A stretch of DNA of 45,264 nucleotides from Desulfacinum infernum DSM 9756 (GTDB lineage: Bacteria > Desulfobacterota > Syntrophobacteria > Syntrophobacterales > DSM-9756): the NCBI RefSeq assembly GCF_900129305.1, contig NZ_FQVB01000034.1, positions 1 through 45,264 of the forward strand, given 5' to 3'. The notes beneath the pieces are model-generated. The model saw nothing but the letters and a program-made list of their open reading frames with translations. It searched no databases and had not been told where the DNA came from. The first letter of the stretch is position 1; each line of letters starts with the position of its first letter. The position numbers were made by a program, and so were the translations under genes. Positions 1 to 8,019 of this stretch are shown piece by piece.

Positions 1-2
1 GG

Positions 3-188
3 ACGTTTCCCCGTCTCGACTCATGGGTTCGTCGGCGACTGCGCAGTATTCTGCGTAAGCGCAGCGGACGAAAGGGGATCAGCCGAGGCCGCGATCATAA
101 CAGATGGCCGAATGCTTTCTTTGAGCGCCATGGGTTGTACAGCCTCGTGGCAGCCCATCGCGCAATGCTCCAGTCCTCAGCGGGGTAA
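3..188 (+). CDS. Group II intron-encoded reverse transcriptase/maturase, C-terminal fragment
   Basis: Only the last 61 codons lie in the window; the 5' part is cut off by the left edge. The frame starting at base 3 reads through to a TAA at 186-188. It contains the basic maturase signature LDSWVRRRLRSILRKR near its start, followed by a Trp- and His-containing tail typical of the group II intron maturase (GIIM) domain. The stop codon lies 14 bases before ribozyme domain V, the usual arrangement in bacterial group II introns, where the ORF sits in domain IV. The protein would splice its host intron and drive retrohoming. The identification rests on the motif together with the adjacent ribozyme. 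Whether the missing RT domain is intact cannot be seen. Confidence 0.85.
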   Translation, partial: TFPRLDSWVRRRLRSILRKRSGRKGISRGRDHNRWPNAFFERHGLYSLVAAHRAMLQSSAG

Positions 189-277
189 AACCACCAACCG
201 GAGAGCCGTATGCGGGAGATCCGCACGTACGGTTCGGAGGGGGGAGGGACTCGGCAACGAGTCCTTCCTACCCCTAT
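189..277 (+). ncRNA. Group II intron ribozyme 3' end (domains V and VI)
   Basis: Domain V spans 203-235: it opens with GAGCCGTATGCGG and closes with CCGCACGTACGGTTC, giving the conserved AGC-containing lower stem and capped upper stem. Domain VI follows at 239-277, a G-rich arm with a GCAA tetraloop at about 254-257 and a C-rich return arm. The bulged branch-point adenosine is A270, with CCCCTAT ending the intron at 277. Together with the upstream maturase end this is a full-length 3' terminus. The 3' exon starts at about 278. Confidence 0.88.
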
Positions 278-509
278 CAGGGGGCTTCTTCCCAAAGGAG
301 CGTTTCATCCTTCGTTGTCACGGCCCGTGCGTGATGGGTGCTGATCGGAAAGAACAGTGCTTCCGACTCCTTGTAGGAGCGGCCTTGGCCTCGATTGGGA
401 TCCCCGGCAAGCCGGCTACTACAGAGGATGCTTCCTGGTTCACTCTTTCATCCCGGCGTGGTGGCGAGCCTCGCCATGATCGTTGGGTCACAGGAAGGAC
501 GGCTCTTGC
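278..509. repeat. Non-coding stretch with a dispersed repeat shared with 27464-27573 and 18155-18295
   Basis: No convincing gene. Bases about 348-452 match 27464-27573 almost throughout, including the palindromic core 371-424 (TTGTAGGAGCGGCCTTGGCC ... CCGGCAAGCCGGCTACTACAG). A second block, 294-321 (AAAGGAGCGTTTCATCCTTC and onward), recurs inverted at about 18247-18290. The core resembles REP-type palindromes, and the flanking homology suggests a roughly 100-base mobile or recombining unit. Confidence 0.6.
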
Positions 510-1109
510 TCAGAGTGCCTTGAAGCACCGGGGGACATAAATGACGTAGTGGGATCCCAGAAGGTCGAATTGGCGATCGGTTTCCTCTTCGATGACCCTG
601 AAGAGGTTCTGGAGGGATTCGGAAGTGCGGATCCGGGCCAGGAGCCGATCGCCACCGCCGTGTTCCGGATACAAGGGCAGCAGGTAGTGATCCACGGCGC
701 CCTTCCAGGAAACCCCCAGGGCGTCGCGCTCCCGCACGATGGTCTGGTAGAGGCGCCGCAGAAGATCCGTTCTGAGGACCGGGGCCGTTCCCCGGGTGAC
801 GCACTCCATCATGGCGGCCAGCCGGTACACTCTGCGCATGGAGGTTTCGTTGTCCCGGTGCCGGAAGAGCCCGGCAACGGTGAAGTGGCTCCCCCCCGCC
901 AGCTTCAAGTGGTTGGGAACCCAAGCCACGTGCTGATGCCCCGGGGTGCCGCGGGCCTCCTGGCGGTGCTTTTCGAACCGCACCGATTCGCTTCGCGTGC
1001 ACAGCAAGGCCACCCCGGTGGTCCAGTCGCCCCAGCGGAATTCCAGGGGGCGACTGGTGATGAGGTTCGCCCCCCTCTTCCATTCGTCGATGTGGATCAG
1101 GTCCGCCAT
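510..1109 (-). CDS. Conserved-looking hypothetical protein (199 aa)
   Basis: No family is recognised. ATG at 1109 is preceded by AAGGA at good spacing. The protein is soluble-looking with mixed alpha/beta composition and has no signal peptide, membrane span or Cys motif. It has several Trp and Arg residues in the N-terminal third (for example WKRGANLI and FRWGDWTTG) and a C-terminal charged helix. Codon use matches the high-GC neighbours and the reading frame is clean, so it is probably a real gene. It stands alone, flanked by the intron-proximal repeat on one side and nested palindromic elements on the other. No functional assignment is justified. Confidence 0.6.
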   Translation of the reverse strand: MADLIHIDEWKRGANLITSRPLEFRWGDWTTGVALLCTRSESVRFEKHRQEARGTPGHQHVAWVPNHLKLAGGSHFTVAGLFRHRDNETSMRRVYRLAAMMECVTRGTAPVLRTDLLRRLYQTIVRERDALGVSWKGAVDHYLLPLYPEHGGGDRLLARIRTSESLQNLFRVIEEETDRQFDLLGSHYVIYVPRCFKAL

Positions 1110-1727
1110 GGGGTTCCTTGATGGACGCCGGCCAACTCTTCTTTCCCAAACTTGGCCGAAAGGGATTCGTCAGCGGCCGCGAAAGGGTTTCCTTTCGGCG
1201 GTCGGTTTCATGAAGGGGCGGCTCGCCGCCTCCCCTGCGGGCCGGAGGCCCGCCCTCCAGGGAAGAGGCTTTCGTGTGCGTTATGGCACACGCCGCGGGA
1301 AGGCTGTCCGACAACGCCGGCGATGACCGCCTTTCCCATAGCGCAGCCCTTTAGGGCTGCGGAAAAACCCTCGGATCTTGGGGATGGGCCGTCGCGCATT
1401 TCCTGTCACTCCATGGGGCTACGATGGCCCTTCCCGCGGGGCTCAAGCCCCGCGGCTACGAAGAGATCGGAAAGTCACCGGCCTCTTGAGCAGGAAAGCC
1501 GCCGCCGGACAAGCTTCTGGTAGAAAGCGGCAGCGTTCTTCCTGCGCCTAACCCCATCTTGGCCTCTTCAGTGGGGGGTCCAAGGAGGCTGCCCGACAAT
1601 TCTATCTTCCTGGGAGCGCGGGCGTCTCGCCCGCTTCTCGTGCGGGCCGGAGGCCCGAGCTCCCAGGAGAAGAGGCTCTCGGGTTCGTTCTCGGACAAGC
1701 TCCAAGGGTGTGTTCCGTTCTTCCGCC
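1110..1727. repeat. Gene-free region of nested palindromic elements
   Basis: This stretch contains three related blocks. A fragment at about 1211-1290 (GCGGGCCGGAGGCCCGC core) is homologous to a block at 1605-1690. An inverted copy of a composite element lies at about 1300-1480, with palindromes GCAGCCCTTTAGGGCTGC (1343-1360) and CCGCGGGGCT...AGCCCCGCGG (1434-1455) and an end CTGTCCGACAACGCC. A separate element at 1583-1705 has inverted ends GGAGGCTGCCCGACAA and (in reverse) GGAGCTTGTCCGAGAA, flanked by CCAAGG on both sides, which could be a target duplication. No gene is seen. Confidence 0.6.
1583..1705. mobile_element. MITE-like element, GCGGGC-core type
   Basis: The left end GAGGCTGCCCGACAATTC and the right end GTTCTCGGACAAGCTC are imperfect inverted repeats. 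The hexamer CCAAGG abuts both ends, as a 6-base target duplication would. The core holds the palindromes GCGGGCGTCTCGCCCGC and CGGGCCGGAGGCCCG. The length of about 123 bases allows no coding capacity. The ends match those of the elements near 9011, 33702, 35161 and 41909. Confidence 0.55.
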
Positions 1728-2399
1728 TCAATTGGGCAGGAAGGGGGTGATGTCCTCCACATAGTGCGTGATCACCTTGAAGCCCTTGGCTTCCAGGGCC
1801 TGCACGGCCTTCTCGTGCACGTTCATGTTCACGCGCATGATGAGCTGCCACAGATCCGCATAGCCCCGCAGCGGGAAGGTGATGACGCTCCGGATATTGA
1901 TGCCGGCTTCCTGCATGGTCCTGCCCACCTCGGCCAGAATGCCGATGCGGTCTTTGACGATCATGGAAATACGACCGCTGTCGTCGCTCATTCCCAGTGC
2001 GGTGAGCAGGACCTCCATGAGGTCGGTGGCCGTGATGATCCCCACCACCTTGTCGTCTTTCACCACCGGCAGTGCCCCGATGCGGTTGTCATGGATGATA
2101 CGGGCCGCCCTTTCGATGGTCATGTCGGGGGTGGCGGTGAGCACGTCCTTGGTCATGATGCTTTCCACTTTGAGCTTCTGCAGCACGTAGGTGAGTTCGT
2201 AGACGCTGAGGGTGCTTGCGGGAGACGCCCAAGCCGCCTTGAGATCCCGGTCCGTCACGATACCCAGGAGCCGGGCCTTTCCGTCCGTGACGGGAAGATG
2301 CGAGATTTTCTTGGTGTCCAGGATCTCTCGGGCCTTCAAGACCGGCGTGTCCGGCGAGACGGTGATCAGGTCCGTTTTCATGTGCCATCCGACATACAT
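1728..2399 (-). CDS. CBS-domain pair with C-terminal ACT domain (AcuB-like)
   Basis: A 223-residue cytoplasmic protein. Residues about 7-60 and 75-135 are tandem CBS domains (VSPDTPVLKAREIL, GIVTDRDLK, ATPDMTIERAARI, GIITATDL), which bind adenosine nucleotides as a Bateman module. Residues about 140-215 form an ACT domain, beginning ISMIVKDRIGILAEVGRTM, of the type that binds small effectors such as amino acids. Start ATG 2399 has GGAGG at an 8-base spacing. The architecture matches the AcuB family, which is widespread in deltaproteobacteria and usually of unproven function. It is probably a sensor or regulator of metabolic enzymes. The gene is monocistronic as far as can be seen. Confidence 0.85.
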   Translation of the reverse strand: MYVGWHMKTDLITVSPDTPVLKAREILDTKKISHLPVTDGKARLLGIVTDRDLKAAWASPASTLSVYELTYVLQKLKVESIMTKDVLTATPDMTIERAARIIHDNRIGALPVVKDDKVVGIITATDLMEVLLTALGMSDDSGRISMIVKDRIGILAEVGRTMQEAGINIRSVITFPLRGYADLWQLIMRVNMNVHEKAVQALEAKGFKVITHYVEDITPFLPN

Positions 2400-2675
2400 G
2401 GGCGTTTCCTCCGTCGTTCGTGTCGCGATTTCCGTTCCTTCGTTTCGATGTGCGCAAAAGCCTGGCTGCGTGAAGGCAATCTACAGATTGAGAATAAGCT
2501 GTGGCGCAAGGGCTGTCAAACAAGGTTCGCCTGCTGCGAAGTCTTGCCTCATGGGAGATTCGCGGACGCGATGGGGAAGAGACGATTGCGCCCCGGGGGC
2601 AGGGCCTTTAGTTTTATCCAAGAATGGTGGAATATCGCTTTCCGGGCGCACAAATTGGAAGAAAGGGCGGTAGCC

Positions 2676-3089
2676 ATGGGTGAGTCCCGCAAAGAGTTGA
2701 GCCAAGTCCTGGCGGAGCTCCGGGAAGAAGTGGGGCGATGGGAAGATTCGCCCTACCACTTGGCGGAGGAAGATCTTTTTGACCTGAAAAGGTTCCTGGA
2801 AGACCGGGGCCGGCAAGACCTGGTGGAGTGGCTGGAATCCGTCCACGGGAGGCCGCTCAACCGGGCCTTCTGGGGGCGGCTCCTCCCCTACCGGCGACTG
2901 CACAAGATGCGAGTTCTGCTCCAGGAGAAGGAAGAAGAGCGCCAAAAAGAGCAGGCCAGGTATTTGAGGGCCTTTCTGGAATACCAAGAGGAGCTGGGGT
3001 TGTTCCTGGAGCGGCTCCGGGAGGAGGCTCCTCCACGACCACCGCGGCTTCGGATCGTCCCCAAAGAAACATCACCCGCCGACGGATAG
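2676..3089 (+). CDS. Small charged helical hypothetical protein (137 aa)
   Basis: The frame stays open far upstream, but that part is antisense to the CBS-ACT gene. The start chosen is ATG 2676, preceded by GAAAGGG. The product is rich in Glu, Arg and Leu and is predicted to be almost wholly alpha-helical, with a likely coiled coil over residues about 85-125 (KEEERQKEQARYLRAF). There is no signal peptide, Cys motif or membrane span. The family is not recognised. A bulky GC-rich inverted repeat lies after the stop (about 3096-3140), possibly a terminator without a U-tract. Confidence 0.55.
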   Translation: MGESRKELSQVLAELREEVGRWEDSPYHLAEEDLFDLKRFLEDRGRQDLVEWLESVHGRPLNRAFWGRLLPYRRLHKMRVLLQEKEEERQKEQARYLRAFLEYQEELGLFLERLREEAPPRPPRLRIVPKETSPADG

Positions 3090-3197
3090 GAATTACCGGG
3101 GCCGCCGCCCGCGCAGCTGAGGCAGGGGCGGCGGCCCGACGGCCTCCTGGATATGTAGGGAAAACCCTTGAAAGGAAGGGGTCTCGCGCAAGATCCG

Positions 3198-3398
3198 TCA
3201 ATGGAGTTCGGTTCTGCAGGTTGAAAAGTCTGTCAGCGTGGCGTGCGCCCAGTGGGATTCCTCCACGCCCCTGGCTTTGAGAATGGCGCAGTCGACGTTC
3301 AAGGCACAGTGGGCGACGCAAATGGAGTCTTCCCGGTTGAAGGTCCCGTAACAGTCCATCTTTCCCTCGACTTCCGCTGCCGTGAACACCCTTTCCAT
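3198..3398 (-). CDS. Cys-rich small protein downstream of mreB (66 aa)
   Basis: ATG 3398 has AAAGGAGC at proper spacing and lies 13 bases after the mreB stop, so the two genes are probably co-transcribed. Residues about 15-40 hold DCYGTFNREDSICVAHCALN followed by a further Cys, giving a C-x(11)-C-x(3)-C-x(5)-C pattern. This resembles the short cysteine modules (CxG...D...C..C....C) found in many small uncharacterised proteobacterial proteins that may bind metal or an Fe-S cluster. No function can be named. Confidence 0.6.
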   Translation of the reverse strand: MERVFTAAEVEGKMDCYGTFNREDSICVAHCALNVDCAILKARGVEESHWAHATLTDFSTCRTELH

Positions 3399-3411
3399 GG
3401 AATGGCTCCTT

Positions 3412-4434
3412 TCAGTTCACGAACACGTCACGGAAATAGTCAAAATGCTCTATGACAGACCCGGCCCCCCGCACGATGGCTGTCAGGGGGTCTTCGGAAA
3501 TGTTGACCTTCAGCCCGGTGGCCTCGTGAAGGAGGCGGTCCAGACCCTTGAGAAGGGCGCCGCCGCCGGCCAGCCAGAAGCCGTTCTGGCCGATGTCCGC
3601 CGCCAGCTCCGGAGGGGTCTTTTCCAGGGCGCGCCGTACCGATTCCACGATGGCTTCCACGGGTTCCTGGATGGCGTTGCGGATCTCTTCGTCGGTGATC
3701 GTAAAGGTCTTGGGAATTCCCGAAAGGATCTCCTTGCCGGGTATCTCCATCTTTACGGGCTTGTCCAGAGGGTAAGCAGAGCCGATTCGAATCTTGATGT
3801 TCTCGGCCATGACTTCGCTGATCATGATCTGGCGTTCACGCTGAAGATAGCGCAGGATGGCCTCGTTGGCCTCGTCGCCCGCGACTCGCACCGATTCGCT
3901 GTAGGCCACGGCGAACATGGAGATCACGGCCACTTCCGTGGTTCCGCCTCCGATGTCCACCACCATGCTGCCCACGGGCTGGTCGATGGGAAGCCCCGTG
4001 CCGATGGCCGCCGCCATGGGCTCCTCGATCAGATGCACCTTGCCCGCCCCGGCCTGCTCGGCGGCCTCGATGACCGCTCGTTTTTCCACGGAGGTGATCC
4101 CGGTGGGAACGGCGACCACCAGTTTCGGGCGTAGGAGGGGTCGGCGGGACAGGACGCGGGAAAGGAAGGTCTTGATCATCACGCTGGTGACTTCGAAGTC
4201 GGCGATCACCCCATCTTTCAAGGGGCGGATGGCCACAATGCCCTCGCCGGTTCGGCCCATGAGCTTCTTGGCCTCATGGCCCACGGCCACCACCTGCTGC
4301 TTGTCCTTGTCGATGGCCACAACGGACGGTTCGTTGAGGACGATGCCTTTTCCGCGAAGATAGATGAGGGTATTGGCCGTGCCCAGATCCATGGCAAGGT
4401 CTTTGGACAGGAAGCTCAGTAGCCGGTCCAGCAT
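3412..4434 (-). CDS. mreB: Rod shape-determining protein MreB (actin homologue)
   Basis: MreB polymerises under the inner membrane and directs elongation-phase peptidoglycan synthesis. The sequence shows the actin ATPase signatures: phosphate-1 loop DLGTANTLIYLRGKGI near the N-terminus, phosphate-2 region VVDIGGGTTEVAVIS in the middle, and the adenosine motif WLAGGGALLKGLDRLL near the C-terminus. An upstream in-frame ATG (4479) exists, but ATG 4434 is preferred: it has AAAGGA five bases upstream, gives 340 residues (normal for the family) and starts with the usual amphipathic N-terminus. It lies 127 bases after a GAF-domain gene and before a Cys-rich small gene. The usual partners mreC and mreD are not next to it. 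Confidence 0.96.
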   Translation of the reverse strand: MLDRLLSFLSKDLAMDLGTANTLIYLRGKGIVLNEPSVVAIDKDKQQVVAVGHEAKKLMGRTGEGIVAIRPLKDGVIADFEVTSVMIKTFLSRVLSRRPLLRPKLVVAVPTGITSVEKRAVIEAAEQAGAGKVHLIEEPMAAAIGTGLPIDQPVGSMVVDIGGGTTEVAVISMFAVAYSESVRVAGDEANEAILRYLQRERQIMISEVMAENIKIRIGSAYPLDKPVKMEIPGKEILSGIPKTFTITDEEIRNAIQEPVEAIVESVRRALEKTPPELAADIGQNGFWLAGGGALLKGLDRLLHEATGLKVNISEDPLTAIVRGAGSVIEHFDYFRDVFVN

Positions 4435-4561
4435 GTAGTTCCTTTCTGCGCTCGTCAATGCTTGTCCGGATCCCAACACATGGCTGGCGAGAGTCTAGCC
4501 CTCGGGCCCTGTGCCGTCAATGCTTTTCCCGCGACGGCCGCGGGCGGAGGGGAGGAGGGTC

Positions 4562-6010
4562 CTACACAGGGGCGGAGCCGGGGCGAAGGCTTGCCTGGCG
4601 AAACGATGCGAGAAGCCTCCGGTAGGCCGTCTGCCACAGTTCGTCGGCCGTGGTGCCGTCCGGGGGAAGGGACGCCCAGCCCACGTGGACCTTGAGGTGA
4701 ACCCCTTTCCTTCGAGGGGAGGAGAGCCTGGCGCAGGCCCCATCCAAGGCCTCGGCGGTCAACAGCAATTGTTTCAGGTCCCCTTCCGGGTGAAGGACGG
4801 CGTATCGGTTCTGGCTCAATCTCCCCCCCAGAGCATCGGGAGGAATCGTGGCGCGAAGAGCCGCCGCCAGAGCCAGCTCCCATTTCTCCATTTCGGAAGG
4901 GGGAAAGAGGCTCTGGGCGTATTGCCAGGGCTCGCACTGGAGCACCACCAGGGCCAGGGGCCGGCTGTTTTGGATCGCCGTCTGGACCCATTCCTGAACC
5001 CGTTCGGCCAGGGTCCATTCGTTGAGCAGCCCCGTGGGGCCGTGGGTGCATGAAGAGCGCAGGTAACAGGAGCGCCAATAGGCACCGTCGAAAAAGGCGC
5101 TGAAGATCTTCAGGGCCTTCTCCACGGCATAACGGTCGTCGTTGGGCCAGGAGAGCTTCCTTTTGGCAAGCAGGGCCAGGGCGAGGCGGCCTCCGCCGGG
5201 TCTGTCCGCCGTCAGCACCCACAAGGATCCCTGATGGGGAAGGTTCTCTCCCGGAAAGAAAAGGTAGTGTTCGTCGGAGTCGGGGTTGAGGGCGGGGATG
5301 AAGAGCTGACCGCCCTTTCGGATCGTTTCGGCCACCAGGGCGGGCGAAGCGGCGGGGATGGGCCTTTGCAGGAGTCCCCGGGGCAGCTGTCCGGAAGCGC
5401 TAAGGATGGTGCATTCGCCGGCGCCCGGTTCCTGTTGCAAGCAGAAAGCCCATTCGGTTCCCAAAAACGTTCGGATCTTTTCGGTCAATGCGTCGGAAGC
5501 GTCCACCGGGTCCGTCGTCTGCTGCCAGGCCTCCGTGAGCTCGTGCCATAGGGTGAGGATCCGTGAATAGCTGTTGCGCTCGAAAACGCACTGCTGCTGC
5601 TCCAAGAGCTGGCGCAGGACCTTGGCGGTTTCCAATATCCATTTCTGCTGCTTGTCGTTGAATCCCCAGTGACGCTTGGTATCGACGTACAACAGGCCCT
5701 GGGCGTTGCCCACCGGCGTGGCCAAAAGTCCCTTGATGCCCCCCTCCCCCTCACGATAAAAGGGCAGAGACGCTGCCAGCTTGTCCACGTCCATTTTGCT
5801 CAGGTGCACGGTGTGCCCCACCTTGTGCACCTGGGACAGAATGCCGCTGCCGTCCTTGGGAAGAGAGACCTCCGTCTGGAGATGCTTGCTGAGGGAATGG
5901 GCGGCCAGGAGGCGAAAGGCGGCACATGGCGGATCGTACTGAAAAAACGCCACGGTGTAGGCGTCAAGGACATTACTCAGCAACTGTACGACGGACTCGA
6001 AGGTGTTCAT
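4562..6010 (-). CDS. GAF-domain protein with degenerate GGDEF-like C-terminus
   Basis: A 482-residue cytoplasmic protein without membrane segments. Residues about 1-150 form a GAF domain (VAFFQYDPP ... GLLATPVGNAQGLLYVDTKR). Residues about 165-310 look like a second, more diverged GAF. Residues about 325-475 resemble a GGDEF fold, with GPTGLLNEWTLAERV matching the usual D-x-LTGL-N-R entry and VHVGWASLP matching the usual VSIGVA strand. The signature loop itself is replaced by GRLSQNRYAVL, so diguanylate cyclase activity is not expected. It may act as a ligand sensor or a c-di-GMP/GTP-binding scaffold. Start ATG 6010 has GAGGA upstream. It appears co-directional with mreB and the Cys-rich gene. 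Functional detail is inference. Confidence 0.7.
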   Translation of the reverse strand: MNTFESVVQLLSNVLDAYTVAFFQYDPPCAAFRLLAAHSLSKHLQTEVSLPKDGSGILSQVHKVGHTVHLSKMDVDKLAASLPFYREGEGGIKGLLATPVGNAQGLLYVDTKRHWGFNDKQQKWILETAKVLRQLLEQQQCVFERNSYSRILTLWHELTEAWQQTTDPVDASDALTEKIRTFLGTEWAFCLQQEPGAGECTILSASGQLPRGLLQRPIPAASPALVAETIRKGGQLFIPALNPDSDEHYLFFPGENLPHQGSLWVLTADRPGGGRLALALLAKRKLSWPNDDRYAVEKALKIFSAFFDGAYWRSCYLRSSCTHGPTGLLNEWTLAERVQEWVQTAIQNSRPLALVVLQCEPWQYAQSLFPPSEMEKWELALAAALRATIPPDALGGRLSQNRYAVLHPEGDLKQLLLTAEALDGACARLSSPRRKGVHLKVHVGWASLPPDGTTADELWQTAYRRLLASFRQASLRPGSAPV

Positions 6011-6126
6011 GGGCTATCCTCGCCGCCGGAAACGGGCGGTTACGGGCTTTAGGGACTTGGGGAAACGTGCCGGGAGCCCATTCATAGTGACGGATCGTTT
6101 GCGCCACTGTCAATAAGGGATCCAGC

Positions 6127-7998
6127 GTGGGTCGGATAAAAGTTTTACCCGAAACCTTATGCAACCAGATCGCCGCCGGCGAGGTGGTGGAACGGCCTGC
6201 GGCGGTGGTCAAGGAGCTGGCGGAAAACAGCCTGGACGCGCAGGCCTCCCGCCTGGTCGTCTCGCTGGAACGGGGCGGCCGTTCGGAAATCCGCGTGGTG
6301 GACGACGGGGTGGGCATGGATGCAGACGACGCCCTGCTCGCCCTGGAGCGCCATGCCACCAGCAAGATCGCCTCCGTATCCGATCTGCAGGCGGTCCGCA
6401 CCCTGGGTTTCCGGGGGGAGGCCCTGCCCAGCATCGCCGCGGTGAGCCGCTTCGAACTGGTGACACGGGAGCGGGATGCGGTGGCCGGCACCCGCATCCG
6501 CGTGGAGGGAGGGATGATCCGCTCCGTGGAGGAAACCGGATGCCCGCCGGGAACGGCCATCACGGTGCGGGACCTCTTTTTCAACGTGCCGGCCCGGCGA
6601 AAATTCCTCCGGTCCGTCGACACGGAATGGGCGCACATCCTGGATCTGTGTCTCCGCCTCGCCCTCGCTCGCCCCGACGTTCACCTGCAGATCCACCATC
6701 AGGGACGCCGGACCCACGACTTTGCCCGGACGGGGTCCCTGGCGGAGCGGGTCGGCCAGGTGTTGGGGCACGATACGGCGCGACTCCTCATCCCCGTGAG
6801 TACCGAAAAAGAGGACGTGCGGGTGGAAGGACTGCTGGGACCCCCGGAACTCCAACGGGCCAACACCAGGGGGATCTTTCTTTTCGTCAACAACCGCCCG
6901 GTGAAGGACCGGGTGCTCCAACACGCTCTTCTCAGCGCCTACGACACCCTCATTCCCAAGGGTCGATACCCCTCCTCTGTTCTCTTCGTGTCCGTTCCCC
7001 CGGATCAGGTGGATGTGAACGTGCACCCCACCAAGCGGGAGGTGCGGTTTCGGCGCCCGTCGGATGTGGTGGGCGCCGTGCGCGAGGCCGTCTTGGAAGC
7101 CTTGTCCAAGGGGATCCAGTCGGGCTGGACCCGCCCCCTTCCCACCGGGCCCGTGGCGTCCGTCTCCCGCGCTCCGGCCCACGTTCGCGAGTGGCAAAGT
7201 GGTCTGGACCGGGAACAAACCATTGAGCCGGGTTCCGAACCTCCTGGGCCGTGGGGCCCGATGGAAGGACACCCGGCCGAAGGAACCCCGGCAACGGCGC
7301 CTTCCACCGGCCGGAATATGGAACCTCCGGGGCTTGCCCCCCTTCCCAGGCAGGCGTCCCTCTTTTCCCGGGAGGATGCGCCGGTCGAACCGGGCATGGA
7401 GGGCGGACGGGAGGAAGCCCCCTTGAGCCTCGCGTCCCTGCGCATCCTGGGACAGGTGGCCCGGTCCTATATCGTGCTGGAAGCTCCCGACGGCCTGGTG
7501 ATCGTGGATCAGCACGCGGCCCACGAACGGATCCTCTTCGATCGCCTGGCGGAGGCGGGCTCCCGCAAAGCCGGGCAACGGCTGGCTCGCCCCGTGGTGC
7601 TGGATCTGCCCCCTCTGGAGGCCGCCGCCTTGAGGCGGTGGCTTCCCCAGCTGGCGGAATTGGGCTTCGAGGTGGAACCCTTCGGAGGCGACAGCTTCGT
7701 GGTGCACGCCGTTCCGGCGGTCCTGGGACGCACGGATCCCCGGGAAGTGATCCGAACCGTCGTGGAAACGACTCCCGAGGAGGCGGATTCGCCCCGACTG
7801 GAACTCCTGGCCCGCCTGGCCAAGACCGCGGCCTGCCACGGGTCGGTGCGCGCCGGGCAGAAATTGAACCCGGACGAGATCCGCCTCCTTCTAAAGGATC
7901 TGGAAAGGACGCGATTCGGGGCCACCTGCCCCCACGGGCGGCCCCTGTGGCACAAGATCACCGTGGCGGATCTGGAGCGCACCTTCCACCGGTCGTGA
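6127..7998 (+). CDS. mutL: DNA mismatch repair protein MutL, endonuclease type
   Basis: MutL couples MutS mismatch recognition to strand incision. The N-terminal GHKL ATPase shows ENSLDAQA (Mg/ATP Asn), DDGVGM and GFRGEALPSI. The C-terminal domain carries DQHAAHERILFDRL, ACHGSVRAGQKL and CPHGRP, the metal-site motifs of MutL proteins with intrinsic nicking activity, expected in bacteria without MutH. The last acidic position of DQHAx2Ex4E is Asp rather than Glu. A linker rich in Pro, Gly and Ser lies between about residues 335 and 430. Start is GTG 6127 with AAGGGA upstream; 623 residues is normal. miaA follows after 21 bases, a common bacterial pairing. The adjacent minus-strand GAF gene is divergent. 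Confidence 0.96.
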   Translation: MGRIKVLPETLCNQIAAGEVVERPAAVVKELAENSLDAQASRLVVSLERGGRSEIRVVDDGVGMDADDALLALERHATSKIASVSDLQAVRTLGFRGEALPSIAAVSRFELVTRERDAVAGTRIRVEGGMIRSVEETGCPPGTAITVRDLFFNVPARRKFLRSVDTEWAHILDLCLRLALARPDVHLQIHHQGRRTHDFARTGSLAERVGQVLGHDTARLLIPVSTEKEDVRVEGLLGPPELQRANTRGIFLFVNNRPVKDRVLQHALLSAYDTLIPKGRYPSSVLFVSVPPDQVDVNVHPTKREVRFRRPSDVVGAVREAVLEALSKGIQSGWTRPLPTGPVASVSRAPAHVREWQSGLDREQTIEPGSEPPGPWGPMEGHPAEGTPATAPSTGRNMEPPGLAPLPRQASLFSREDAPVEPGMEGGREEAPLSLASLRILGQVARSYIVLEAPDGLVIVDQHAAHERILFDRLAEAGSRKAGQRLARPVVLDLPPLEAAALRRWLPQLAELGFEVEPFGGDSFVVHAVPAVLGRTDPREVIRTVVETTPEEADSPRLELLARLAKTAACHGSVRAGQKLNPDEIRLLLKDLERTRFGATCPHGRPLWHKITVADLERTFHRS

Positions 7999-8019
7999 AA
8001 ATGGACGCCGACCCTTGTC

